Shown: in pieces, positions 50,581-60,344 of the stretch | Numbering within the stretch: position 1 is the first letter of the stretch | Layout: each line of letters begins with the position of its first letter | Origin: Shewanella psychropiezotolerans | GTDB taxonomy: Bacteria; Pseudomonadota; Gammaproteobacteria; Enterobacterales; Shewanellaceae | Assembly (NCBI RefSeq): GCF_007197555.1 | Contig: NZ_CP041614.1 | Span: 3,960,001-4,024,000, forward strand | DNA: 64,000 bases | Reading direction: 5' to 3' | Made by a program: the position numbers and the translations under genes | Notes under the pieces: model-generated | The model's input: only the letters and a program-made list of their open reading frames with translations | Database searches by the model: none | Told to the model about the DNA's origin: nothing

Positions 50581-51449
50581 ATGGCACTACCAACAAACCT
50601 ACTCAAGGCCAACGCTCTGATATTGGGCCTCTTACTATCTCAATTCTCCTTCGCTGATAGGTTCAGTGATGTGGAAATCAACAAAATAAAGCTCTCTGAA
50701 ACCAGCTATATGTTGACGGGTTCGGGGGCAACATAGGAGTCTCTGCAGGCAGAGACGGACTCTTGATCATAGATAATCAATTTGCCCCCCTGTCCGGTAA
50801 AATTATTGCCGCCCTATCAGGCATTCAACCTGGCCTGCCTAAGTATGTGGTGAATACCCACTATCACGGCGATCACACTGGCGGCAATAACCTGTTCGGC
50901 ATGAATAGCGTTATCTTCGCCCATCACAACGTGTTGAAACGCCTCACAGGAGACACCAGCTATAAGACGGCAGGATTACCTTCGGTCACCTATCATGAGG
51001 GAACCAGCATACATTTTAATGGTGACACACTGCATTTGATCCATATGGGGCCCGGTCACACAGATGGAGACAGCGTAGTCTTATGGGAAGATAAGAGCGT
51101 GATCCATATGGGGGATCTTTTCTTCAAAAACAGGTTTCCTTACATAGATCTGACAACCGGAGGCTCGGTGAAAGGCTATCGTGACAATGTAGCCAGCATG
51201 ATCCGCAAGATAAACAAGGACACTAAGGTCATCCCGGGTCACGGCGAACTGGCCACTAAAAACGATCTGGTTCGCTTCAAGCATATGCTAGACAAGTCGA
51301 TTAATTGGATGGAGAGCAAGCTTTCATCGGGGATGAGTCTGGAACAGATACAGCTTGAAGGCATCCCAAAAGGTAAAATTGACTGGAGCTGGTCTTTCAT
51401 CACCGAGGATAAATGGATCAACACTCTATACGAAGGGCTGAAACAGTAA
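50581..51449 (+). pseudogene. Metallo-beta-lactamase-fold hydrolase, frameshifted
   Basis: Begins at ATG 50581 with GAGGTAA about 5 bases upstream and a signal peptide (MALPTNLLKANALILG). The first frame reads to ETSYMLTGSGAT and stops at TAG; the shifted frame continues as FGGNIGVSAGRDGLLIIDNQ. One missing base near 50718-50723, beside GGG and TT runs, would restore about 289 residues. The metal motif HYHGDH (NTHYHGDHTGGN), a later HTDGDS and HMGDLFF, and PGHG are intact. Function as a secreted MBL-fold hydrolase is likely; substrate unknown. Confidence 0.88.
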
Positions 51450-51480
51450 TCAAGAAACACAAGCTTCTGTGTTTCTTGAT
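51449..51480. terminator. Hairpin between the convergent MBL and M28 genes
   Basis: A perfect 13-base stem (ATCAAGAAACACA / TGTGTTTCTTGAT) with the loop AGCTTC directly follows the MBL stop. T tracts occur within the arm rather than after it. Probably bidirectional. Confidence 0.75.
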
Positions 51481-51505
51481 GGATTATAAACTTGAGCTAG
51501 GCAGC

Positions 51506-53105
51506 TTATCGACCATCTTCTGCGCGCCTGGCTTTAAAATCAGAGTCTTCGAGCCAACCAGGCCAATCTTGATCATTAGCGAGACGCGCCAAAATATCAC
51601 CGATTAGCTGTAAATCTTGTCTTACGCCCCAAGAGACCAAGTATTATCATAATCATCTTCGCCTTTATGGTATTTGTGAACGATATAATCGGGATCAGTA
51701 TCGCCTAAACTCATAAACAGCAGGCCAGGAACGCCTTGCTGAGCCAATGCAAAATGATCAGAACGGTACATCAAGCCATTTTGCGGACGAGGATCGGCTT
51801 TAACATGGCGTTTCAGCGCCATGCTGGCATCTTTTAAGTAGTTTTCTAGTTCAGATACACCTTGGCCATAACCTAAGATATAATCCACGCCATCGTTGAC
51901 ATTCATGCCATCGATATTGAGAAAAGCAACGATATCTTTAGTGGGTACCGGTGGATTTTGGGCAAAATGCTGAGCGCCGATGAGTCCGGTTTCCTCTGCC
52001 GTGAAGCTGGTAAATAAAATATCTCGTTTAAAAGGTGTTTTATCAGCCTTTGCCTTAAAGGCCTTGGCTAAAGCGAGTACCCCGGCGACGCCAGAAGCAT
52101 TGTCAACAGCGCCATTAAATATCTGCTTATTTCCTTCTGCATCTAGCTTAGTGCCCAGATGATCCCAATGGGCATGCATGACAAGCGTCTCATCACTCTT
52201 ATTGCTGCCGGGCAGTTTGGCCATAACATTAAAAGACTCGGCCATCACTAAGGTATTTTTCAGCAGCAGATTTGCCTTCATCTTGAGATCGACGGCTTTG
52301 AAACCTGGCTTGCTGGCAGCTAGCTTCAAGGTTTCATAATTGAGATCTGCCTTAGCAAAAATTTGCCTGGCAACGTCATGCTGTACCCAGCCCATGACCC
52401 CGACTTGACCCTGATTATTATTATCATCAATTAAGGTAAATTTACTGCCGGTATTCGAATTTTGCACCACCCCCAGCCATAGGCTGCCGGAGCGGTTTCA
52501 TGAACGATAAATACGCCAGCGGCGCCTTGTCTGGCAGCCTCTTCATACTTGTAGGTCCAACGGCCGTAATAGGTCATGGCATTGCCTTTAAACAAGTCGT
52601 CATCTTGAGTCGCAAAACCTGGGTCATTGACTAAGACGATGACAGTTTTACCCTTCACATCTATACCTTGATAATCATCCCAAGCATACTCGGGAGCATT
52701 GATGCCATAACCAACAAACACCAGTTCACTACTCTTGAGTTCAACTTGATCGACTATTCTCTGGGTTCTGGCAGTAAACTGATCGCCTTGGCTAAACGTC
52801 ATCCCCTCTATACTGAGAGTCATATCCGCATCGGCGCTGATCTCGGCCAAGGGAACAGCTTGCAAATAACTGCCCTTATAACCCGGCTCCAATCCTATCT
52901 TCTTAAATGAATTAACCAGATAATCTAAGGTTAAGGCCTCTCCTTCAGACAAGGGCGCTCTGCCGCCAAACTTATCGCTAGCAAGCACCCGAACATCTTC
53001 TCGATACTGTATTGGGTCAAACGAGAACTCATCTTGCTGTGATATGGCGGGAAACGCTAACAAAGACGAACAAATCGCGGCCCCTAAAATGTATTTTTTC
53101 ACCAA
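51506..53105 (-). pseudogene. M28 family metallopeptidase, two frameshifts
   Basis: A secreted zinc aminopeptidase-like protein with signal peptide (cleavage near AIS-QQ) and a PA domain. The frame starting at 53105 runs to HETAPAAYGWGWCKI, where a G run of five (C run 52470-52474 on the + strand) should be six; the next frame resumes as VVQNSNTGSK with the M28 zinc site (HAHWDHLG, then NGAVDNASGVAG and FTAEETGLIG). A second break at a G run of four (51627-51630) cuts the C-terminus, which continues in a third frame as VRQDLQLIGDILARL to a TAA at 51506-51508. Corrected length would be about 533 residues, normal for the family. Confidence 0.88.
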
Positions 53106-53344
53106 TAGTCCTTTTATATTTTTTATTTATCAGAAAAAGCAAGTTTAGGATATCGCCCCCATCAGGACAATAGCTTAGGGCACAAATGATTAATTCAAGG
53201 AAGATTGTTGATGTCGAGCTCGGTAAATTCGACACGATTGGTGGAGTGAGTTGGGGGAATCATGACATCCCCCCTAATACTAAGCAGGGAAGCTGAGTCG
53301 GGAAATTGGGCTAGAAACTTAAGCCGTGAAATGGAACAGGGAAA

Positions 53345-54067
53345 TTATGCTACCTGCCTAAAGTGCCATAACAACCAGTACATGGGCCGCAGATCTTTGC
53401 CGCCGATATCTTTAAACAGTCTCAAGCCTGGATAAATCCACTGCCAGGGAGTGAGCCATTGTTTTGCATTCAGCCAGATAGCTTCGCCACCCGCATCTCG
53501 ATAGGCTTGGATAGCCGGGGTTATCATCTCGTGTTCCGGTCCCATATATCGATACAGGCTATGAATATACACGAGTAGATCGCGTCTCTGCTGATAGGCG
53601 ATATCTTTACTGTTCTGACTGGCTTCAAAATCAATGAAATGTACCAGGCCTTCACTCCAACTGATGTCTCTCAAGGCCGGTCGACCGTGAGCGAGTCCTA
53701 GCGTATGTAGGTTAGCCAAAGCAGTGGCACTATCATTCAAGATCTGCTGTTTTTCTTCCTGAGTCAAGGTCTTATCACTGAGCCAGGAACTGATCGTCGG
53801 CCCGACATCGGCAATAACAAAATAATCTGCTGATGAACACATAAGCCGAGGCACCTGTGCACCTTTACTGGCGAGCATGGCTAATGTTTCAACTTCAATT
53901 TTCAATGCCTTAGCAGGACTCTGCTTGAGAAATCGCATCGCACCCGTCAGTTTTTCCGCTTGTTTAAGCCAATAGAATTGACCTTGATGTTCAAACTTGA
54001 GAACTCGGGTCCCTTGGTTATCGTTCAATATTTTTCCAACGACAGCTTCGAAAGTTTGTTCAGGCAC
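53345..54067 (-). CDS. LPS-core-sugar-kinase-like (InaA/KdkA-type) protein
   Basis: About 240 residues from a GTG at 54067 preceded by TTGGAG 7 bases upstream; the frame stays open to a TTG at 54160, which lacks such a site. Visible kinase-fold features are the lysine in FYWLKQAE, the catalytic HGRPALRDI and the metal-binding HFIDFEAS, as in lipopolysaccharide kinases. It lies next to ycaR, lpxK and msbA, so a role in LPS core phosphorylation is suggested. It is leftward and follows the terminator of that operon, so it is likely separately transcribed. Confidence 0.75.
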   Translation of the reverse strand: MPEQTFEAVVGKILNDNQGTRVLKFEHQGQFYWLKQAEKLTGAMRFLKQSPAKALKIEVETLAMLASKGAQVPRLMCSSADYFVIADVGPTISSWLSDKTLTQEEKQQILNDSATALANLHTLGLAHGRPALRDISWSEGLVHFIDFEASQNSKDIAYQQRRDLLVYIHSLYRYMGPEHEMITPAIQAYRDAGGEAIWLNAKQWLTPWQWIYPGLRLFKDIGGKDLRPMYWLLWHFRQVA

Positions 54068-54203
54068 GCGATAGCTCCAAAAAAGTGACAGATGATTATG
54101 GAGATATGGGTTAATTAAAGCAATCTGAATTAGTGAAATGAGGTGTAACAGCTCAAGCAAGCAACATCTAAACGGGCTTAGAGTGAAGGAAGCACCATAA
54201 AAA

Positions 54204-54225
54204 ACGCTCCATTATAGGAGCGTTA
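54204..54225 (-). terminator. Terminator of the msbA-lpxK-ycaR operon
   Basis: AACGCTCC / GGAGCGTT stem with a 6-base loop; on the reverse strand it is followed by TTTTTT-like sequence (TTTTTATGG). Confidence 0.8.
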
Positions 54226-54253
54226 ATATTGCATAGACAATGGCTTATTAAGT

Positions 54254-54433
54254 TTATGCCTCGTCTTGCCAAGGCTCAGCCTTGTTTTCCAGCAGTACAG
54301 GTATGCCATCGTTAATGGCATAGGCCAGACGGTCAGCCTTACAGATCAACTGTTGCTTGGCTTTATCGTAATCCAGCTTTCCTTTACAGACCGGACAAGC
54401 AACAATTTCTAATAATTTTCTATCAAACGCCAT
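54254..54433 (-). CDS. ycaR: Trm112-family protein YcaR
   Basis: 59 residues beginning [20 protein letters not shown], with the CPVC pair and a later single Cys (LICKADRL); it matches the YcaR/Trm112 family often found after lpxK. The ATG overlaps the lpxK stop by 11 bases, so it is coupled to lpxK. Confidence 0.9.
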   Translation of the reverse strand: MAFDRKLLEIVACPVCKGKLDYDKAKQQLICKADRLAYAINDGIPVLLENKAEPWQDEA

Positions 54434-55445
54434 CTGATTTTCCTTGTTTCTTTTTCATGGCTCCATGAACCTTGTCCATGAGATCCGCTTCAAATCTTGT
54501 GGGTAGCTTGGCATCAACCGCAAGATACCACCAGTTATCTTTTGCAAAACCGCGACACTTAACTGCATCTTTCTCTGTCATCAATATGGGCTGTTCACCC
54601 GCCACCTGAATCAGGGCATCGAGAGTGAACTTCTGATGGTCTTCAAAACCATGTGTCTTAATGACGGTATGCCCTTGCTCATCTAGAGTATTGAAGAAGC
54701 GTTGCGGGTTACCTATTCCAGCGACGGCAACCACAGGTGTAGGCTCATAAGTATGCTTGGAAGATGGCGATACAGGAAAGATACCTTGAGGCAGGAGCTC
54801 CATCTGAAGCTCATTATCCCCTGCTTGGCCGTTGACTAAGATAAAGTCAACAGACTGAGCTCGCCAGCGTCCCTCTCGTAGAGGTCCCGAAGGTAACAGC
54901 ATGCCATTACCAAATCTGCGCTCACCATCGAGAATGAGTAATTCTATGTCCCGCCCGAGTCGATAGTGCTGCAGACCGTCATCACTGATGATCACATCAA
55001 CATGGGTATCGGCAAGCAACTTTTCCGCCGCCTTCACTCTATCGGCCCCGATCACCATAGGCACGCCAGTTCTGGCGACTATCATGGCAGGCTCATCCCC
55101 CACTTCCGCTGCTTGCATCTGTGGCTCGACTCTCTTTACGCCTTCAAACTTAACCCCGTAGCCGCGACTGATCACGCCTGGCTTTAGGCCATGTTTCCGT
55201 AGCACCTCGATAAGATAAAGGACTGTGGGCGTCTTACCACTGCCTCCTACTGTGATATTACCGACAATGATAACTGGCACTGGGAGGCTATGGCTCTGTT
55301 TCAGGCCCGACTTGAACAGTGAGCGCCTGATAAGGCTCACCACCCAAAACAGTAAGGTCAATGGCAATAAAAGATACTTAAGCAGTCTAAACACCGGATG
55401 AGCATCCTTGTCCGGATACCAAAGTTTATTGGCAAATGCTTGCAT
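54423..55445 (-). CDS. lpxK: Tetraacyldisaccharide 4'-kinase
   Basis: Phosphorylates lipid A precursor at the 4' position at the inner membrane. The 340-residue protein starts with an N-terminal membrane segment ([19 protein letters not shown]), then the P-loop [13 protein letters not shown] near residue 62 and conserved [12 protein letters not shown] near 155. It begins 3 bases after the msbA stop and overlaps ycaR, so the three form one operon. Confidence 0.96.
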   Translation of the reverse strand: MQAFANKLWYPDKDAHPVFRLLKYLLLPLTLLFWVVSLIRRSLFKSGLKQSHSLPVPVIIVGNITVGGSGKTPTVLYLIEVLRKHGLKPGVISRGYGVKFEGVKRVEPQMQAAEVGDEPAMIVARTGVPMVIGADRVKAAEKLLADTHVDVIISDDGLQHYRLGRDIELLILDGERRFGNGMLLPSGPLREGRWRAQSVDFILVNGQAGDNELQMELLPQGIFPVSPSSKHTYEPTPVVAVAGIGNPQRFFNTLDEQGHTVIKTHGFEDHQKFTLDALIQVAGEQPILMTEKDAVKCRGFAKDNWWYLAVDAKLPTRFEADLMDKVHGAMKKKQGKSDGV

Positions 55446-55448
55446 GAC

Positions 55449-57269
55449 TTAACTGCTAAACTGCATTTTATACAAGTTCGCGTATACGCCATCTTGAGCT
55501 AGCAGAGACAGATGATCGCCCCGCTCTACTACCACACCTTGATCTATCACTAAAATTTGATCCGCAGATTCGATAGTCGACAGTCTGTGAGCAATCACTA
55601 TCGAGGTTCGGTTATGACGCAAGTTATCCAGTCCCAATTGAATGGCTTTCTCTGACTCGGTATCCAGGGCCGACGTTGCCTCATCGAGTATGAGTACCGG
55701 TGAGTTACGCAAGATAGCCCGAGCGATGGCAATTCTTTGTCTCTGACCACCAGAGAGCAAGACACCATTCTCGCCCACTTGAGTATCGAGCCCTTCTGGC
55801 AGCAACTCGATAAACTCCATGGCGTGTGCCAAGGTTGCCGCCTCAATTATCTGCTCTTGTGTCACTTCCCCTGGGTAGGCATAGGCGATGTTATTCCCTA
55901 TGGTATCGTTAAACAGGGTCACCTGCTGCGAAACCAAGGCAACTTGACTGCGAAGACTCTTGAGCCCGAAGTCATCGATGTTAACACCATCAAGCTCTAT
56001 ACTTCCCTCTTCGAGGCCAGTATAGAAACGGGTGATCAGACTCGCTATCGTCGACTTACCCGAACCGGAGCGCCCGACTAAGGCTATGGTCTGGCCCTGC
56101 TTGACAGAAAAGTCGATTTTATTCAGCGCAAGCTTCTCTTGAGTGGGGTAGCGAAAGCTCACCTGATTAAATCTAAGCTCACCTTTGACGCGCTCGACTT
56201 GATAGGTGCCATTGTCGACTTCGGATTTAGTATCTAAGAGTTCAAACACTGTGGTACAGGCGGCAATACCTCGCTGAAACTCGGCATTGACGCGCGTCAG
56301 ACTCTTGATCGGCTGTAACATGGCCAGCATGGCACCGAGAATCGTGGCGAATGTTCCCGCCGTTAGCTCCTCTTGCATCCCCTCGAAACTTGCAGCATAC
56401 AGAACAAAGGCCAGAGCAAAAGAGCCAATCACCATAACCAGTGGCTGGCTGATAGATTGCGCCAGAGCCAGTTTCATATTTTGGTATCGGTTTTGCTCAT
56501 TAACCAGAGCGAAACGCTCAGATTCGGCTTCCTGTCCGCCAAATGCCAATACATTTTTATGACCTTTGATCATCTGCTCAGTTGCCGCGGTCACACCGCC
56601 CATCGCGGCTTGTATTCGTTTAGACACCTTACGAAAACGTTTACTGACGATGGAGATGATCAAACCTATGATAGGGCCGATGACAAAGATACAAAGAGAT
56701 AGCTTCCAGGAATAGAAGAACATGATAGCAAGCATGCCGACCACAGTGATGCTGTCTCTGACTATGGTGATCAGCGCGCTACCTGTAGCACGAGCTATCT
56801 GCTCGGTATCATAGGTAACTCGGGAGATGAGATTACCTGAGTTTTCCCTATCAATGTAACTCACAGGAAGGGTGAGGTAATGCTCGAACACCTCTTGACG
56901 CAGATCCATGATGAGGCGTGCACTCATGAAAGAGATGCAATAAGTAGACAGGAAATTTGCCAAGCCACGTAGGCTAAACAGTACGATGACGACGATGGGT
57001 GCCATCATCAGCACATCACTCGATGCGCCAAAACCATCACTTGTACCCAGATCAATATTGGCAACACCCGATGATGAAGTGACCTGACTTACCTGACCAC
57101 CGAAGCCGCCATCGATAAAGGGTTTAATCACGGCGATAAAGGTGGCATCTACTGCGGCGTACATGAACAAGCCAAGAACAGCGAAGCCAAACACGACTTT
57201 CAATGGCTTAATATAGCCCATTAAGCGCTTAAATACGGTCCAGACTTCTTGATTTGAAGAGTTTGTCAT
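55449..57269 (-). CDS. msbA: Lipid A export ABC transporter MsbA
   Basis: Flips lipid A-core across the inner membrane. The 606-residue protein has six membrane segments in the N-terminal half and one nucleotide-binding domain with Walker A GRSGSGKST near residue 390, signature LSGGQRQR near 500 and Walker B VLILDEATSAL. It lies 33 bases downstream of comEC on the same strand. Confidence 0.96.
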   Translation of the reverse strand: MTNSSNQEVWTVFKRLMGYIKPLKVVFGFAVLGLFMYAAVDATFIAVIKPFIDGGFGGQVSQVTSSSGVANIDLGTSDGFGASSDVLMMAPIVVIVLFSLRGLANFLSTYCISFMSARLIMDLRQEVFEHYLTLPVSYIDRENSGNLISRVTYDTEQIARATGSALITIVRDSITVVGMLAIMFFYSWKLSLCIFVIGPIIGLIISIVSKRFRKVSKRIQAAMGGVTAATEQMIKGHKNVLAFGGQEAESERFALVNEQNRYQNMKLALAQSISQPLVMVIGSFALAFVLYAASFEGMQEELTAGTFATILGAMLAMLQPIKSLTRVNAEFQRGIAACTTVFELLDTKSEVDNGTYQVERVKGELRFNQVSFRYPTQEKLALNKIDFSVKQGQTIALVGRSGSGKSTIASLITRFYTGLEEGSIELDGVNIDDFGLKSLRSQVALVSQQVTLFNDTIGNNIAYAYPGEVTQEQIIEAATLAHAMEFIELLPEGLDTQVGENGVLLSGGQRQRIAIARAILRNSPVLILDEATSALDTESEKAIQLGLDNLRHNRTSIVIAHRLSTIESADQILVIDQGVVVERGDHLSLLAQDGVYANLYKMQFSS

Positions 57270-57302
57270 TAACGAGTCTATTCATAATTCAAAAGAGGCA
57301 TT

Positions 57303-59604
57303 CTACTCTGTATTGTTATTCTCACCAAACCTAAACAAGCTGTTGTACCAAAAAGGCGCCAGATCGCCGCGGTAAGTGCTGACACGCCGTTCATCATGGC
57401 GAAAAAGCACACTAATCTGCCCCTCACTCCCGGTCACCAACACCTGTGCCCCCTTCGACAAGTAGCGCTCGACCACGTCTTTCTTTGGGAAACCATAACG
57501 ATTATTGAACCCTGCAGGAAACAGAACTAATTGTGGGGAAATTCGATTGATAAAAGCTGTAGTGGAAGAGGTACGGCTACCGTGGTGAGGAACCACTAAA
57601 ACTTCACTCAGCAAGGTTTGCTGGCTATCTAAGAGCAAAAACTTCTCCCTCTTTCTCGATATCACCGGATAACATCAATTGATGTTTACCATCGCTTACT
57701 CTTAACACGCAAGACCCATTATTGCCATCTTCAGGGATCTCTGGTGCCAATATCTCTAGCTTGAGCCCTTGCCATAGCAAAGACTTAGGTCTGCAATCGA
57801 GCTGCGAATACTCAGGCATATCAGTAATGACTCGGGCGTGGGGAAAGTTGTCCACCAATAGCTTAGCGCCGCCCGCATGATCGTTATCGCTATGACTGAG
57901 CACCAGATAATCGACAGAGTCCAGGCCTCGATATCTCAGAAATGGGAGAATAACCCTCTCGGCATAACTGAAATTAGTGCCATAGGCAGCGCCTGTGTCA
58001 TATATCAGCGCCTTACCTGATTTTTCAATAACAGCGCTAAGCCCCTGCCCCACATCCAATAGATGAAGTCGCCACTCACTCCGGGCCGGAGTAAGCAACC
58101 CAAACAGCACACTGAGCAGTAGGGGCATACATAAGATTATTGAGACCAATCGCCATCTCTGCTGTGAAACCCGAAACAGGAGTAGCCCCAACATAAAAAA
58201 AATGAGGCAAGCTATGGTCTGGCCCGAAACACTTATCCATGCACCGGGCAAAGATTCAATCATGCTAAACCCCATGCTCATGGGCACTAAGCTCAGATCG
58301 ACTAAAGTAAAAATTTGCGGAAATTCCACGAAAAAAACGTGTCCACCAGCCCATATTAAAAAGCATAGGAATGAAAGAGGGATAACCACCAGGCTAAACC
58401 AAGGTACTAAGACAAGATTGAACAGCAAGCCATAAACAGAAATTCCCCCGAAAAGTAAAGCCTGGATAAGGCCTAAGCCTAAACTTAAACGCCACTGCAC
58501 AGACCAGAATATAGCGAGTTTATTTTTCACATTCAGCCGGGTTCCAGTGTCAGCTTCATGATTCGGTGTGCGCCTTGTCCAGTAAGATAGCGTAAGAAAA
58601 ATGATCCCAAGGGCTGAAAATGACAACCAAAAACCGGCACTCATGCAAGCCAAAGGGTCGAAGAGCAAAATAAGGAACAGGGCATAAAGCAGACGTTCCC
58701 AAGAAGATGAGAAACGCTTCATCAGACCCATGGTAAGCAAGAGGAGTAACATGATGAGGGCACGTTGTGTCGGCAGGGAAAAACCCGCAAGGTAAGCATA
58801 AAAGATGGCGGCGACGGCCGATAACAAGCCCGCTATCAATATGTTTTTCCTACTCAGGCTAGGCTTAAAACGTGTCAGTAAAAACAGAGAGAGAAAAAAT
58901 ACCCAGGTGGTGACTACAGAAAGATGCAAGCCAGAGATGGCTATCAGATGTCCAGAGCCTGAAACTCTTAATGAGCGCCATCTTTCGCTATCGATCAAGC
59001 TCTTATCCCCGAGCAAGAGCGCTAACATCAGATCCCCGTGAGCAAAATGTGCCAACTCAGGTTTCAAGCTCTTGATTATTTTACTGCGAAAGGACAAGGC
59101 CTCTCCGAGCTTAATGCCTGATTTTACATTGCCTTTCATCACTATGTGTCGACTAAAAAAACTTCGTTGCTGGTTGTAGCCCCCCTGGTTTAATACACTG
59201 GTGATGGGCTTGGGCTTTACCACCAACTCCCATTGCTCACCAATTGCCAATTTAGGGGGCTGTTTCCAACTCAACCTGAGTACTTTAGATAGCAAAAATG
59301 CACTTTTTAAATTTGATTGGCGAATATCCATACTAAGCCAGTCGCCGTTTGAACCAACTAGTGCTATGATTTCGCCCCTCACGATGATGTTTTGTACTGA
59401 GTTAGGTGGTTCATCAACCAATAAGAGTTGAACAAAAAGTGAAATCCACCCGACCGCGAGTAGTACTCCAGCAATAACAGGAGTTCGTTTCAGCGCAATG
59501 ATACCAACCACGACTGAGGCTATATATACTGAAGTTGATGGTAACACCGGCCACAAGAGACTGGATAAAATGGTAATGCTGAAGCCAAACATAAATCGAT
59601 TCAT
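57303..59604 (-). pseudogene. comEC: ComEC/Rec2-type DNA uptake protein, frameshifted near the 3' end
   Basis: Inner-membrane DNA-uptake channel with an N-terminal DUF4131-like part, a central competence domain with many membrane segments (GSGHLIAISGLHLSVV) and a C-terminal metallo-beta-lactamase-like domain (LSHSDNDHAGG). The long frame stops at 57625 after GEVFALR; the rest is in another frame (LLLDSQQTLLSEVLVVPHHGSR). A run of five A on the + strand (57637-57641) with one base too many explains this; with four the read is GEVLLLDSQQ and the protein is about 767 residues. The start at 59604 (MNRFMFGF) is chosen over the open frame from 59652. Confidence 0.88.
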
Positions 59605-59635
59605 ACTGAATAAGTTAAGACAGTAATTGCAATCT

Positions 59636-60148
59636 ATGCCAAAAAAATTCATCGAAAAGTTTATGCCTAAACCTGAGACTCTGCGGAATCACAAACACTT
59701 GCAGATGTTCGGCAAGCTGTTACATAAAGAGAATCTATGGGCACTCAATCGTCGCTCTGCCCCAACGGCCTTCGCCGTAGGCCTCTTTGTCGCTTGGCTC
59801 CCAATGCCGTTTCAGATGGTACTCGCGGCGGCGCTCGCCATTGTTTTCAATTGTAATTTACCTATAGCTGTCGCACTGGTATGGATAACCAATCCGGTTA
59901 CCATGCCCTTCATGTTTTATGCAGCCTACCTGTTGGGAGCCAAGATACTCAGCCACCCGCCCCAAGAATTTGCATTCGAGGCAACATGGAGATGGGTGGA
60001 AGCATCCGTATTTACCATAGGTCCGCCCTTCATGTTGGGCTGCCTGGTATTAGGAAGTGTGTTTGCCTTAATTGGCTATTTCCTGATCAAGACGCTGTGG
60101 AGATATTCCATCTTGCTCAAATGGAAGAGCAGAAACAGTTTGAAGTGA
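59636..60148 (+). CDS. DUF2062-family membrane protein
   Basis: 170 residues from ATG 59636 (MPKKFIEKFMPKPE). Three hydrophobic stretches surround VWITNPVTMPFMFYAAY, the DUF2062 hallmark, and the opening KxxMPxPExL is typical. Such proteins are small inner-membrane proteins of unknown function, often found near comEC. It is divergent from comEC with an overlap of the two upstream regions. No strong ribosome-binding site is seen. Confidence 0.85.
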   Translation: MPKKFIEKFMPKPETLRNHKHLQMFGKLLHKENLWALNRRSAPTAFAVGLFVAWLPMPFQMVLAAALAIVFNCNLPIAVALVWITNPVTMPFMFYAAYLLGAKILSHPPQEFAFEATWRWVEASVFTIGPPFMLGCLVLGSVFALIGYFLIKTLWRYSILLKWKSRNSLK

Positions 60149-60344
60149 AAATTGAAGTGCAGATAAAGTTCAATGACCTGTCATCATTGAACCGGGCAAG
60201 GGAGACATGAGAGAGATTACCCTCATCGTCATTGGGCGCCCCCAATACGATGATCACCATGAAATTATCACTATCACGGCTTGTTATCGCCCCTTGAGTG
60301 CCATTGTGCATGTATTTCACTCGCCTTCCTGGGAGGATATTTAT

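Noticed and set aside
53253..53273. GGGGGA/TCCCCC hairpin upstream of the M28 gene
   Set aside because: Short arms with a 9-base loop and no T run; recorded but not called as a terminator.
60117..60320. 67-codon reverse frame between DUF2062 gene and lolE
   Set aside because: No recognisable features, overlaps the end of the DUF2062 gene, poor start context.
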